NCBI GenBank assembly: GCA_003599505.1
Contig: QZKO01000031.1
Span: 1 to 59,195 of the forward strand
Origin: Nitrospiraceae bacterium
GTDB taxonomy: Bacteria > Nitrospirota > Thermodesulfovibrionia > UBA6902
Direction of reading: 5' to 3'
DNA: 59,195 bases
This document shows, piece after piece, positions 7,708 to 16,825 of this stretch; positions within the stretch are counted from its first letter, which is position 1; each line of letters opens with the position of its first letter. The notes beneath the pieces were generated by a model that worked only from the letters and a program-made list of their open reading frames with translations, was not told where the DNA came from and made no database searches. Position numbers and translations under genes: made by a program.

Positions 7708-9096
7708 TTATATTCTTCTTAATATCTCCCGCGCCGCAATAATCCCCGATGCCGACGCCTGGATGAGGCCCCTGCTCACACCGGCTCCGTCGCCCACAGC
7801 AAACAGGTTTCTGATTTCTGCCTCAAGATTACTGTCGAGTTTCAGTTGTCTTGAATAGAATTTTACCTCTACTCCGTATAACAGCGTATGGCCGCTGTAA
7901 ACACCCGGCGCGATCCTGTCCATCACGCGGAGCATTTCAAGGAGATTGACTATGTACCGGTGAGGGAGCACAAAACTGAGGTCTCCGGGCGCGGCGTCCT
8001 GAAGCGTCGGCTTCACCGGTCCCCTCGCGATACGGGCGTAAGTCGACCTTCTTCCCTTCATGAGGTCGCCGAGCCGCTGAATGATAACCCCTTTGCCCAG
8101 AAGATTTGCAAGCCTCGCGACATATCTCCCGTACAGGTGAGGTTCGTCAAAGGGCTCCGTAAAATACGTACTGACGAGCAGGGCAAAATTTGTGTTGGCG
8201 GTTTTTATATCGGAATAACTGTGCCCGTTGACGGTCCATACGCCTTTAACATATTCCTTGACTATCTCCCCGTACGGGTTCACGCAAAAGGTCCTGACCT
8301 TGTCGTGAAATTTTTTTGAATAATAAACCAGCTTCGGCTCGTAGACAATCGCGGTAAGGGGTTCAAGAACAGACGCCGGCAACTCGACCCTGACGCCGAT
8401 GTCCACGGGATTTTTAAGCAGGGAAAGCCCCATTATCCTGGCCTGCCGCTCCAGCCAGAGAGCGCCTTCCCTGCCGGGAGCGATGATCACATAATTTCCG
8501 TAGAATATTTCTCCATCGGTCGTTTCAACTCCATCGACTGTCCCGTTTACTGATGCGATCCTTTTAACATTTTTTGAAAACGCGATGTCTATCTTTGAGT
8601 TAAGCTCCGCCTTGATATTCTTCAGAAGCCCCGGGCAGCGGTCGGTCCCGATATGCCGTATCCTTGACGGGATAAGGGTCAGCCCGTTTTCTTCAGCGCG
8701 TCTCCTGAGGGCGCTGACCTTTTCCATATCATCCCCGAATATTACGGCGGGAGCGCCGTATCTGACATAAATCCCGTCAGTATATGTTATAAGCTCCTCA
8801 AGAGAAGCTTCATCGATATAGCGCAACAGGTTGCCGCCCACTTCTTTTGAAAGAGTAAGTTTTCCGTCACTGTACGCGCCCGCTCCGCCCCATCCGCATA
8901 AAAGACCGCAGTCCGGACACGCCGTGCATGACACTTTCCCGGAAGCGGAAGGACAGACCCTCTCTTCAAGGTCCCTGCCTTTTTCGAGAAGCAGGATTTT
9001 AATCCCTTTATTCGCGGATACCAGCTCAAGCGCGGCAAAAATACCGGCAGGCCCGGCGCCGACTATGATTACATCGTAGTGTTTTATATCTTCCAT
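7708..9096 (-). CDS. FAD-dependent dehydrogenase of unknown substrate
   Basis: A 462-residue flavoprotein. The dinucleotide-binding loop GAGPAG (13-18) opens the protein, and the second FAD contact NLFAVGDGAGVSRGLIQASASGIIAA lies close to the C-terminus, as in the uncharacterised 'FAD-dependent dehydrogenase' group related to geranylgeranyl reductases. Between residues 48 and 67 five cysteines (48, 57, 60, 63, 67) precede GWGGAGAYSDGKL, which suggests a metal or redox-active site. The usual length is 450-530. It overlaps the start of surE by 13 bases on the same strand, so it comes second in that transcript. Substrate and electron partner are unknown. Confidence 0.7.
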   Translation of the reverse strand: MEDIKHYDVIIVGAGPAGIFAALELVSANKGIKILLLEKGRDLEERVCPSASGKVSCTACPDCGLLCGWGGAGAYSDGKLTLSKEVGGNLLRYIDEASLEELITYTDGIYVRYGAPAVIFGDDMEKVSALRRRAEENGLTLIPSRIRHIGTDRCPGLLKNIKAELNSKIDIAFSKNVKRIASVNGTVDGVETTDGEIFYGNYVIIAPGREGALWLERQARIMGLSLLKNPVDIGVRVELPASVLEPLTAIVYEPKLVYYSKKFHDKVRTFCVNPYGEIVKEYVKGVWTVNGHSYSDIKTANTNFALLVSTYFTEPFDEPHLYGRYVARLANLLGKGVIIQRLGDLMKGRRSTYARIARGPVKPTLQDAAPGDLSFVLPHRYIVNLLEMLRVMDRIAPGVYSGHTLLYGVEVKFYSRQLKLDSNLEAEIRNLFAVGDGAGVSRGLIQASASGIIAAREILRRI

Positions 9097-9851
9097 CTCT
9101 TCTTTATATGCTTCAAAGCTTCATAATTTGTAAGGTCCAGGTGTACGGGAGTGATGGAGATATATCCGTTCCGGATCGCTTCAAAATCAAAATCTTCATC
9201 CGGCTCCCATTGGGGGGCCGTGCCGCATATCCAGTAATATTTTCTCCCGCGGGGGTCTGAAGTCTCATGAACGGCATTGTAATAAACAGGCTTCCCCTGT
9301 TTTGTGAATTTCACCCCTTTAATCCCGGAGATGTTCGGCACGTTGACATTAAGGAGCGTATCCGAAGGCAGGCCCTTCAGCAAGACCTTTCCCGCAAGAC
9401 CGGATGTAAAATCCGCCGCTGTCTTCAGAAGCGATATCCTTTTGCGATAGCCTTCACTGTTATTGTCGTTCCTGACAAGCGACACGGCAATTGACGGAAT
9501 ACCGAGGAGCGTCCCTTCAATCGCCGCTGCCACGGTGCCGGAATAAGTAATATCGTCTCCAAGATTGGCGCCGTTGTTGATGCCGGAGACAATCATATCA
9601 GGTTTACAGGGGAGTATTTTATTGACCGCTATTATGACGCAATCAGTGGGCGTGCCGTTGACGGAGTAAGTGTTTTTACCGGTTTTTTCGGACCGCAGCG
9701 GCCTGTGGAGCGTAAGAGCATGCGCGACAGCGCTCTGCTCAGTTTCAGGAGCGACAACATAAACATCCCCGACGGATTTGAGTGCCCTTGAAAGCATTTT
9801 AATCCCCGGAGAAGATACCCCATCATCATTGGTGACCAGGATCGTCGGCAT
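9084..9851 (-). CDS. surE: 5'/3'-nucleotidase SurE
   Basis: A 255-residue SurE phosphatase, which removes phosphate from nucleoside monophosphates and short polyphosphates and is linked to stationary-phase survival. The metal-binding signature TNDDGVSSPGI (Asp9, Asp10) is at the N-terminus, followed by the SAVAHALTLHRPLR loop, GTPTDCV, and the SGINNGANLGDDITYSGTVAAAIEG block that carries the metal-binding Asn. Length and motif order are standard. The stop region overlaps the downstream flavoprotein gene by 13 bases. Upstream, the divergent gap to fabD carries a promoter for the other direction. Confidence 0.95.
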   Translation of the reverse strand: MPTILVTNDDGVSSPGIKMLSRALKSVGDVYVVAPETEQSAVAHALTLHRPLRSEKTGKNTYSVNGTPTDCVIIAVNKILPCKPDMIVSGINNGANLGDDITYSGTVAAAIEGTLLGIPSIAVSLVRNDNNSEGYRKRISLLKTAADFTSGLAGKVLLKGLPSDTLLNVNVPNISGIKGVKFTKQGKPVYYNAVHETSDPRGRKYYWICGTAPQWEPDEDFDFEAIRNGYISITPVHLDLTNYEALKHIKKRWKI

Positions 9852-9917
9852 GCCGTATTTTAACAGAATTATTAATATTAGGGGCCAGGGGTCCGGGTAG
9901 CGCAGTATGCCTGAAGT

Positions 9918-9947
9918 TTGTCAAGGCAGCGGAGGATTGTATATAAT
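9918..9947 (+). promoter_or_regulatory. Sigma-70 promoter of fabD
   Basis: TTGTCA (9918-9923) and a perfect TATAAT (9942-9947) are separated by 18 bases, about 30 bases upstream of the fabD start codon. The fabD ribosome binding site AAGGAG follows at 9968-9973. A G-rich short-word tract (GGGGCCAGGGGTCCGGG, near 9881-9897) lies just upstream. Confidence 0.65.
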
Positions 9948-9977
9948 TACATGCCTGTTAACTTTTAAGGAGACCAC

Positions 9978-10907
9978 ATGAAAATAGCATTCGTATTCCC
10001 CGGACAGGGCTCTCAGCATGCCGGGATGGGTAAAAATTTATATGACAATTTTGAGGAAGTCAGAGAGATATACCGTGCGGCTTCGGACGCTCTGGGATAC
10101 GATGTCTCCGGACTGAGTTTTAACGGACCTGAGAGCGAGCTGAACAAAACATTCAGGACGCAGCCCTGTCTTTTAACGGCTGGCTATGCCGCATTCAGGG
10201 TCCTGACTTCAGGAGGAATATCCCCTTTCTGTGTTGCCGGGCACAGTCTCGGAGAATATACCGCTGTTACCGCGGCAGGGGTTTTCTCATTCACTGACGC
10301 GGTGAAGGTCACGGAGAAAAGAGGACAGTATATGCAGGAGTCCGTGCCTGAGGGAAAAGGACTGATGGCCGCTGTGATAGGCATGGAAAGGGAGGCATTG
10401 GTGAATGTCTGCGCTTCCGTTCATTCCGGCTATGTGGCCCCCGCGAATTACAACTGTCCCGGCCAGATTGTAATTGCCGGCGAGAAAACAGCGGTTGAGG
10501 AAGCCATGAAACTTGCTGAGGCCGGCGGCGCCAGGAAAGCGGTGCCTCTTTCGGTCTCCGCGCCTTCTCACTGCGCCCTTATGAAAAGCGCTTCGGAAAA
10601 GCTTGCCGGCCTGCTGGAGGGGATAGAGCTCCGGGCGCCGCAAATCCCTGTGATAAATAACGCGGACGCGGCCTTTTTAACTGATCCCCGGAAAATCAGG
10701 GAATCCCTCGTACGTCAGCTCAACCAGCCCCTGCTGTGGGAAGATTCCGTCAGGACAATGGTCCAAAACGGAGTTGACACGTTCATTGAAGCCGGCCCCG
10801 GGAAGGTCCTCGCGGGCCTGATTAAAAGAATAGACGGAAACGTGAAAATCCTGAATGCCGGGGATACGGAGGGTGTTGAAAAGACGCTGAAGACGCTCTG
10901 CGGCTAA
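9978..10907 (+). CDS. fabD: Malonyl-CoA:ACP transacylase
   Basis: A 309-residue FabD. It transfers malonyl groups from CoA to acyl carrier protein to start and feed fatty-acid synthesis. The N-terminal FVFPGQGSQHAGMG motif is intact, the nucleophile is Ser90 in GHSLGEYTAV, the catalytic histidine is His198 in APSHCALM, and GPGKVLAGLIKR near the end is standard. The gene stands alone in this direction; it overlaps the end of the HAMP-protein gene by 4 bases tail to tail. The ACP, reductase and ketosynthase genes lie 3-6 kb downstream on the same strand, so it is near its pathway partners but not in one transcript with them. Confidence 0.95.
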   Translation: MKIAFVFPGQGSQHAGMGKNLYDNFEEVREIYRAASDALGYDVSGLSFNGPESELNKTFRTQPCLLTAGYAAFRVLTSGGISPFCVAGHSLGEYTAVTAAGVFSFTDAVKVTEKRGQYMQESVPEGKGLMAAVIGMEREALVNVCASVHSGYVAPANYNCPGQIVIAGEKTAVEEAMKLAEAGGARKAVPLSVSAPSHCALMKSASEKLAGLLEGIELRAPQIPVINNADAAFLTDPRKIRESLVRQLNQPLLWEDSVRTMVQNGVDTFIEAGPGKVLAGLIKRIDGNVKILNAGDTEGVEKTLKTLCG

Positions 10908-11440
10908 ATGCTTTTTAACGGTCCCTGCTCCAGCGATTTGATCTTACCGTGAAACGCCAACGCCGCTTCCCGCAGTTTTTCCTTTGATTGCTCCCCTTCT
11001 TCGATAAGAGAAATGAAGTTCATCAGCTCCGAGTCAATGTGCATCACGATATCTTCTTTGTAACCATGCAGTTTCTCAAGCTCGCCCAGTATCCTGTTTA
11101 CTTCCAGGATAAACGACCTGATATACAGGTCATCATTGTTTCTTACAGTCAGCCTCCTCCGGTACTCACCGGCCACAATAAGCCTTATCTCTGTTTTCAA
11201 TCGTTGAAACGGCCCTATCAGCCTGTGTGAAAACAGCATAGTCAATGCAACCACTATCACAATGTACCCCAGCATCACTATTACAAACAACAGGACCCCG
11301 TGGCCTATTTTCTCCCCGAGCTCCTTTGCAAAATAAGTGAAAAAAGCCGCGACAAGCAGAGACCAGAGGATTATGAGGGCTATTGAAATGCGGAGCTCTC
11401 TGGAAACAAAATATTTCTGTCTGGTGATTTTTTCTGACAT
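10904..11440 (-). CDS. Membrane protein with HAMP-like domain, no output domain
   Basis: A 178-residue protein with two membrane helices (about 17-37 and 46-70) joined by a short periplasmic loop. A HAMP-like segment follows (HRLIGPFQRLKTEIRLIVAGEYRRRLTVRNNDD), then a coiled-coil tail with LEKLHGYKEDI. No kinase, methyl-accepting or cyclase domain follows, so it is either a stand-alone signalling adaptor or a structural membrane protein. Similar short HAMP proteins are common in Nitrospirota and Desulfobacterota genomes but are functionally uncharacterised. It comes after the lytic transglycosylase gene on the same strand (gap 39 bases), so co-transcription and a role at the cell envelope are possible. 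Confidence 0.6.
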   Translation of the reverse strand: MSEKITRQKYFVSRELRISIALIILWSLLVAAFFTYFAKELGEKIGHGVLLFVIVMLGYIVIVVALTMLFSHRLIGPFQRLKTEIRLIVAGEYRRRLTVRNNDDLYIRSFILEVNRILGELEKLHGYKEDIVMHIDSELMNFISLIEEGEQSKEKLREAALAFHGKIKSLEQGPLKSI

Positions 11441-11479
11441 CCGTTTTTATTTTATCCGGCCGGGAAGAGCGTCATCAGG

Positions 11480-13204
11480 TTAATCAGCTACCCGTAAAAC
11501 CTGTCCCTCATAAAGGAGGGCTGATGTGAGATGGTTCAGTTTCTTGAGATGTGTTGTATTCGTATTGAATTTTTTCGCGATGGTCCTGAGGGTATCGCCC
11601 CTTTTCGCGCGGTATTTGTTACCCTGCGTCTGATCATCTTCATATGACAGCAAATCGCCCCCTTTCCCGCCCCTGAGAGGTATTTTCAACTTCTGGCCTA
11701 TACGGAGGTTTCGTTTCCTGCTTATTTTATTCACCTTCACAATCGCGTTTACGGTTGTGCGGTATTTGACTGCTATGCGTGATAATGTCTCACCCTTCTT
11801 TACAGTGTGATAAATAGTCTCGGCGTACTCATTCTTCTGAGGGGTCCAGTTTGGTATGGTATCGAGTTTCGCAAGCAGGACACTCCCGGTTCCGGCAGGG
11901 ATATTAAGGTAGTATTTCGCAGGGGGCGTCGCCTGTCTTCGCAGCTCCGGGTTCAGCGCGGCCAGCTCATCAGCGGGGACCCCTATGCCTTCAGCCATGT
12001 CCTTCAACCGGATCTGTTTTTCAACGAGAACGCTTTCAGAAAAAGGCGGACTGTCCAACTGGTCAAAAGTAAAACCGTATTTTCCGGGATCTTTCATGAT
12101 ATGCAATGTAGCGAGGAATCTCGGCACGTACCGCGCGGTCTCCCGTGGAAGTCTCTCATAGAGGTCCCAGAAGTTATCAAGGTAATTGACTTTCTGTCCC
12201 CTTATAACACGCAGCACATTCCCTTCCCCGCAATTATAGGCTGCCAGGACCGTGGTCCAGTCTCCGAACATCTGATGAAGCTCTTTAAGGTATGCTATGG
12301 CGGCGGCGGTTGCTTTCCGCGGGTCCATCCTCTCATCGATCCAGGTATCTCTTTTCAGGCCGAACTTATAGCCTGTAGAAGGGATAAACTGCCAGATCCC
12401 GAGGGCGCGCGCCGGAGACAGCGCCTTTACCTTGAACCAGCTTTCTATAAAAGGGAGCCATGAAAGCTCCTCAGGCAGTCCGGCCTCTTTCAGGGACTTC
12501 ACAATTTCTTCCCTGTATCTTCCCGAACGCTTATACCCTTCCAAAAACAACTCCCGTTCATATCCCTGAAACGACCTGATCTCCCTTTCCACATATTCGT
12601 TCATTGTAAGGGGGATCTCCTTGTGATTGCCGTTGACCGTTGTAAAACGTAAAGAATAAATCTCCATTATCCTCTTGGAAATGGTGAACCTCAGGTCTTC
12701 CTTCTGCTGAATCAGCTCCGGATATTTGTCCGTATCGGCATTCAGCACAAGCTGATATGCCTCATCAAGAGATTCAATGGCCTTTTCATGATTTCCCCCC
12801 GTCCAGAACTCCTGGGCTGTTTCACAGTAATCCAGCGCCGCATCCAGCATGGCCTGGTCCCGCGCCGCATTATTTTCACTTTCTTCATCGACGATTAAAT
12901 TACTGTCTTCCCGCTGACTGATTTCCAGGTCATTGCCGGCAATAACTGATCTGTGCTCTTTTATATTTTCAGTGACTGCTTCAACTCCTTCCACATCAAT
13001 AGAGGATAACTCCTTTCCCTTCTTCAGATTATTCAGGGAAACAACAGCGGGGCCTTCTCCTTTATTGTCAGGCATTGATAATACATGCCGGGGGGCTGCC
13101 GTGAGCTGCCCGCTGTTACTGACGACCTGCGAACTTGAAACAGAGCAGCCAAACCCCAGGATACCAAGCACAAAGATTATATGCTTGAAATATGAAACTT
13201 TCAT
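11480..13204 (-). CDS. MltD-like membrane-bound lytic transglycosylase with two LysM domains
   Basis: A 574-residue lipoprotein (lipobox LGFGC, Cys20). It probably cuts peptidoglycan glycan strands in the periplasm, forming 1,6-anhydro ends. An N-terminal helical region (about 110-230) leads to the family 1 transglycosylase domain: the catalytic Glu253 in PFIESWF, then ALGIWQFIPSTGYKFGL and AAYNCGEGNV. Two LysM peptidoglycan-binding repeats follow (about 464-508 and 530-572), each with a G-E/D-TL core. The layout is that of MltD, with a longer N-terminal segment than usual. Neighbouring genes do not form an obvious cell-wall operon. Confidence 0.88.
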   Translation of the reverse strand: MKVSYFKHIIFVLGILGFGCSVSSSQVVSNSGQLTAAPRHVLSMPDNKGEGPAVVSLNNLKKGKELSSIDVEGVEAVTENIKEHRSVIAGNDLEISQREDSNLIVDEESENNAARDQAMLDAALDYCETAQEFWTGGNHEKAIESLDEAYQLVLNADTDKYPELIQQKEDLRFTISKRIMEIYSLRFTTVNGNHKEIPLTMNEYVEREIRSFQGYERELFLEGYKRSGRYREEIVKSLKEAGLPEELSWLPFIESWFKVKALSPARALGIWQFIPSTGYKFGLKRDTWIDERMDPRKATAAAIAYLKELHQMFGDWTTVLAAYNCGEGNVLRVIRGQKVNYLDNFWDLYERLPRETARYVPRFLATLHIMKDPGKYGFTFDQLDSPPFSESVLVEKQIRLKDMAEGIGVPADELAALNPELRRQATPPAKYYLNIPAGTGSVLLAKLDTIPNWTPQKNEYAETIYHTVKKGETLSRIAVKYRTTVNAIVKVNKISRKRNLRIGQKLKIPLRGGKGGDLLSYEDDQTQGNKYRAKRGDTLRTIAKKFNTNTTHLKKLNHLTSALLYEGQVLRVAD

Positions 13205-13634
13205 ATATGGCCTCCTCTCTGAAACCTCTCCCGTTCCCGCAACGGAAATTTAAAATTCATTTACTATAGCAAAATTTCTCTCATAGTACAAACAAAAAAC
13301 ATAATGCTTCTTTAATGATTTTAGCAATTTCTGTTCCATATGCGCGCATCGACATAAATCCACTATGATTATACCTCTTGAGGTTATCCCTTTCTGTGAT
13401 CCTGAAAAGTTCAAGCATCCTGTTAAATAAAGGAATTGTGAATTGTATGAAATGCGCCTCTTTCACTTGCGAGTATGCCTTCACCGTAAATCCGGTTATT
13501 GAAAAATGAGCGGAACGTGTCATTAAAAAGATACAATATGTCATCAGTCTGACAACCTCCTGAAAACAGTTCAAATATCACGCAAATATCCTCAGGTTTA
13601 CTTAAGAATATGTTTTTTATAAAATAGACGGGTT
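13205..13634. other. Gap with one doubtful minus-strand frame
   Basis: A 430-base stretch. On the minus strand, 13281-13574 could encode 97 residues; its second half (RITERDNLKRY then HSGFMSMRAYGTEIAKIIKEAL) looks protein-like and might be the end of a decayed hydrolase, but there is no convincing start signal and I cannot name a family. The first half is not protein-like. I treat it as a possible remnant. The rest is AT-rich leader DNA for the flanking divergent genes. Confidence 0.3.
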
Positions 13635-14408
13635 ATGCTCCCCTTAAAAGATAAAGTCGCCCTGATTACGGGAAGCTCAAGAGGCATCGGCAACGCAATA
13701 GCCCGTAAATGCGCCCTTGCCGGAGCCGATGTTGTTATCAATTACCGGAAGGCCGGCGGTTCTTCCCAGGAACAGGCGGAGCAATTATGCAAAGAGATAG
13801 AAGGGATGGGACGCAGCGCTCTGATGGTCCAGGCTGATATAGCCGCAAAAGATTCAGTAAAAAAATTATTTTCCGAGACAGCCGGAAGATTCGGACGCCT
13901 GGATTTTCTCATATTGAACGCGGCCAAGGCGCCGTTTAAACCTGTTGAAAAGCTTTTTGAACGCGAGCTGCGCCAGCTCGTTGAGACAAATTACCTCGGC
14001 AACATATTCTGCATACAGGAATCCGTCCCCCTTCTTGCAAAAAGCGGCGGGAGGATTGTTTTTATCTCAAGTCTCGGGAGCCGTTTTTATAACCCCGCCT
14101 ACCCTCTCGGGAGCATGAAGGCGGCAATGGAGTCGGTGGTAAGGGATTGCGCGGAAAGTTTAAGGCATAAAAAAATACTGGTCAACGCGGTATGCGGGGG
14201 CATTGTCAGGACCGACTCGTTCAAAATCCTCAGACAGTACTGGGAAAATATTGACATGCTGCCGGACGAGCTCTTTGTCGAGCCCGATGAAATAGCGGAT
14301 GCGACAGTCTTTTTGTGCGCCCCTGAAAGCAGGGGGATAACCGGACAGACCCTTGTCGTTGACAGGGGGCTGAGTAATTCTCTTTTCAGGGCGGTTTCTA
14401 ACCCTTAG
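13635..14408 (+). CDS. Short-chain dehydrogenase, FabL-like enoyl-ACP reductase candidate
   Basis: A 257-residue short-chain dehydrogenase. The cofactor loop GSSRGIG (13-19) and the NAA motif (95-97) are normal. The SSLGSR strand (145-150) carries the catalytic serine. The Tyr/Lys pair is unusual: Tyr156 and Lys162 are separated by five residues (YPLGSMK), neither the YxxxK of typical ketoreductases nor the six-residue spacing of FabI/FabL. The overall sequence and the DRGLSNS ending resemble FabL. Directly downstream are an ACP and a ketosynthase, so it probably reduces an acyl-ACP intermediate, either in housekeeping fatty-acid synthesis or in a small dedicated pathway. Confidence 0.7.
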   Translation: MLPLKDKVALITGSSRGIGNAIARKCALAGADVVINYRKAGGSSQEQAEQLCKEIEGMGRSALMVQADIAAKDSVKKLFSETAGRFGRLDFLILNAAKAPFKPVEKLFERELRQLVETNYLGNIFCIQESVPLLAKSGGRIVFISSLGSRFYNPAYPLGSMKAAMESVVRDCAESLRHKKILVNAVCGGIVRTDSFKILRQYWENIDMLPDELFVEPDEIADATVFLCAPESRGITGQTLVVDRGLSNSLFRAVSNP

Positions 14409-14413
14409 TTTTT

Positions 14414-14450
14414 GGCTGTCGGCTGATAGCTGTCAGCTATCAGCTATTTA
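14414..14450. repeat. AGCTATCAGCTG-type short-word repeat
   Basis: An imperfect palindrome built from GGCTGATAGCTGTCAGCTATCAGCTATT. It belongs to the same word family as the tracts at 24181-24267, 31756-31834, 36227-36262 and 55188-55275. It lies in the 59-base gap between the reductase and ACP genes. Confidence 0.6.
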
Positions 14451-14467
14451 AATATTCAGGAGGTATC

Positions 14468-15031
14468 ATGAGTCAGAATCTTCTTACTGAGGCGAAGGTC
14501 TTTGAAGAAATAAAAAAGGCTGTCGCTGAAACATTACGGGTTGATGAAGGCAAAATAAACCCGGAGACATCCCTGATAAAAGATTTGGGAGCCGAGTCTC
14601 TGGACTTCCTTGATATCAACTACAGGCTGGAGCAGGCCTTCGGGATCAAGATGGCGCGTCATTTTGTGCTCGAGCATATAGAAGAGATGTTCGGCGAAGG
14701 CGCAGCCATAGATGAAAACGGTCAATTGACGGACAAGGCCGTCCAACTGCTGAAAATACGCTTCGGAGACAGCGCTCCCGAACTGACACACGGCATGGAC
14801 ATGGACGAGGTCCCGTCTTTAGTCACCGCGCAGTCAATGGCACAGGGAGTTATGGATATCCTTGACAGCCTGCCCGGAAAATGCCCGAAGTGCGGCAGTG
14901 CAGCGTGGAAATCCGGTAACGGAGTTCGTGTATCCTGCGGCTCCTGCAATGAAGCAGCGGCATTCGCCAACGGCGACGACCTGATCAAAGACTGGCTGAA
15001 AAAAGTCCAGGAAGAGAAGAAAATATTCTGA
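14468..15031 (+). CDS. Acyl carrier protein fused to a C-terminal zinc ribbon
   Basis: Residues 10-85 form an acyl-carrier domain with the phosphopantetheine serine Ser44 in DLGAESLDFLD. An ordinary ACP ends near residue 80. This 187-residue protein continues with a helical linker and a zinc-ribbon module, CPKCG (Cys139, Cys142) and CGSC (Cys157, Cys160). The extension may dock a partner enzyme. It lies between the FabL-like reductase and the ketosynthase, 8 bases before the latter, with the ribosome binding site AGGAGG. The context suggests it carries the growing chain for that ketosynthase. The product is unknown. Confidence 0.8.
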   Translation: MSQNLLTEAKVFEEIKKAVAETLRVDEGKINPETSLIKDLGAESLDFLDINYRLEQAFGIKMARHFVLEHIEEMFGEGAAIDENGQLTDKAVQLLKIRFGDSAPELTHGMDMDEVPSLVTAQSMAQGVMDILDSLPGKCPKCGSAAWKSGNGVRVSCGSCNEAAAFANGDDLIKDWLKKVQEEKKIF

Positions 15032-15039
15032 CCCCCGAT

Positions 15040-16335
15040 ATGTCAGCGAAATCTTTCAGACGGAGGGTAGTAATCACCGGATACGGAATGATTACGCCGT
15101 CCGGTAAAAATACTGAGGAAACTTTTGACAACTGCGTCAAAGGAGTTTCCGGCATCGATTACATAAGGTCTTTTGACACTGCCGGGTTCCCATGCAGAAT
15201 AGGCGGCGAAGCAGATAATGCCTGGATTGAAGACTTCGAGAACAGAACGGACCAGTCGTTACGGAAATTCTCCTCCCGCGCGCTCAGGCTGATGCGCATC
15301 GCTACTGCCGAGGCCTGGCGGCAGGCAGGGCTCGATAAAATATCAGACCGCGGTTCCATCGGTGTTTCTCTCGGCTCCCACGGAGATAACCCTTCAATCC
15401 CCGACATGCTGTTTCTCAACAGGTTTACCGACGGCGCAGGACACTGGGATATGAAAGGACTCATCTCCGCGGGCGGATATCCCTACCTGAATTTTTTTAA
15501 AAGGAAACCTGACGCGGCGACGTCCATTCTTGCGACCCTCTTTAATTGCAAAGGCCCCGCCCTTTCCATAGTCTCCGCATGCGCCGCAGGCTCCCAGGCG
15601 ATAGGAGAGGCCCTGAGATTGATTCAGGACGGAAGGTGCGCGATCATGATTGCCGGGGGTTGTGAGGCGACCCTGGATTTCGCGGGGATGACAGGCTTCA
15701 TATTATTGAAAGCGCTGTGCGAAAAATACACGTCGCCCCAAACCGCTTCCAGGCCGTTTGACCGTAAAAGGAACGGCTTCGTAATGTCGGAAGGCGCCGC
15801 GGCAGTGGTCCTTGAAGAACTTGAACATGCCCGCGCAAGAGGAGCTGAGATATTGGGGGAGCTGAAAGGCTACGGATCTTCAGCGGACGCTTACCGGATA
15901 ACAGATACCCATCCGAAAGGTCTCGGGGCCGTCATAGCCATCAGGTCCGCTATGGAAGACGCCTCGGTAAGTCCCGAAGAAGTGGATTATATCAACGCGC
16001 ACGGCACGTCCACAACGCAGAATGACTTGACAGAGACACGGGCGATTAAAGAGGTATTCGGCGAGAGGGCGAAAGATATCCCCGTAAGCTCCAACAAATC
16101 CATGTTGGGTCATACCATCGCGGCGGCCGGGGCCATCGAGTGCATCCTCACACTTGAGGGGATAAGACGCTCGGTCATTCTTCCCACCATAAACCACGAA
16201 TTCCGCGACCCCAGATGCGACCTCGATTATGTCCCCAATGAAGCAAGGATGAAAGTGCACCGCGTCGCCCTTTCAAACTCCTTCGGCTTCGGAGGGCAGA
16301 ACGCGTGCCTGTGCCTTGGGGACTTTGAAGGATAA
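15040..16335 (+). CDS. FabF-type beta-ketoacyl-ACP synthase
   Basis: A 431-residue condensing enzyme of the KAS-II family, which extends acyl-ACP by two carbons using malonyl-ACP. The catalytic triad is complete: Cys181 in SACAAGSQAIGEA, His321 in NAHGTSTTQND, and His358 in NKSMLGHTIAAAGAIE. FabF proteins are about 410-415 residues, so the length is normal. It follows the ACP-zinc-ribbon gene by 8 bases and its stop lies 1 base from that of the convergent RNase HI gene. It could be the main FabF or a member of a dedicated pathway; only one copy is visible here. Confidence 0.88.
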   Translation: MSAKSFRRRVVITGYGMITPSGKNTEETFDNCVKGVSGIDYIRSFDTAGFPCRIGGEADNAWIEDFENRTDQSLRKFSSRALRLMRIATAEAWRQAGLDKISDRGSIGVSLGSHGDNPSIPDMLFLNRFTDGAGHWDMKGLISAGGYPYLNFFKRKPDAATSILATLFNCKGPALSIVSACAAGSQAIGEALRLIQDGRCAIMIAGGCEATLDFAGMTGFILLKALCEKYTSPQTASRPFDRKRNGFVMSEGAAAVVLEELEHARARGAEILGELKGYGSSADAYRITDTHPKGLGAVIAIRSAMEDASVSPEEVDYINAHGTSTTQNDLTETRAIKEVFGERAKDIPVSSNKSMLGHTIAAAGAIECILTLEGIRRSVILPTINHEFRDPRCDLDYVPNEARMKVHRVALSNSFGFGGQNACLCLGDFEG

Positions 16336-16336
16336 C

Positions 16337-16795
16337 TCATTTCTTCGCGCGGGTTACTGCGCGTCGCGCCAATGAATCGGCTTCCTTATTCATCTCCCTG
16401 GGAACATGCCTGACGGTATAGTGCGCAAAGCCTTTCAGGATATTCATGGCCCGCACCCACAAAGGCATTAAATTCATGTTCCTGACTCTATATATCCCGT
16501 TTATCTGCCTTACCAGCAATTCGGAATCCATGAAAATCCTTATTTCCTGTATCCCAAGGGACCTCGCTGTTTCAAGCCCTTTCAGCAAAGCGGAATATTC
16601 AGCCACATTGTTTGTCGCGGTGCCGATATATTCCGAAATCCTCCGGCTCCTGTCTTTGTCCCCGGCCGGATTAATTACCACCCCTATTCCGGAAGGTCCC
16701 GGGTTCCCGCTCGAGGCCCCATCACAGTACATTTCGGCCGACAGCGTGTCGAACAAACCCTGCTGGGTTTCTTCTTTTTGAGTTTTGATTTTCAT
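16337..16795 (-). CDS. RNase HI family protein
   Basis: A 152-residue RNase H-fold protein. The first strand carries YCDGASSGNPGPSGIG (Asp25), followed by AEYSALLKGLETA with the catalytic glutamate, FMDSELLVRQING with the second aspartate, and KEADSLARRA near the end with the last. This is the stand-alone 'reverse transcriptase-like' RNase HI type found in bacteria and archaea, which cuts RNA in RNA:DNA hybrids. It lacks the basic handle region of E. coli RNase HI. It ends 1 base from the ketosynthase stop and is the last gene of a minus-strand group that begins with the coiled-coil zinc-ribbon gene. Confidence 0.85.
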   Translation of the reverse strand: MKIKTQKEETQQGLFDTLSAEMYCDGASSGNPGPSGIGVVINPAGDKDRSRRISEYIGTATNNVAEYSALLKGLETARSLGIQEIRIFMDSELLVRQINGIYRVRNMNLMPLWVRAMNILKGFAHYTVRHVPREMNKEADSLARRAVTRAKK

Positions 16796-16825
16796 TCGAA
16801 CTTATGTACATCACCCGGAATAAGT

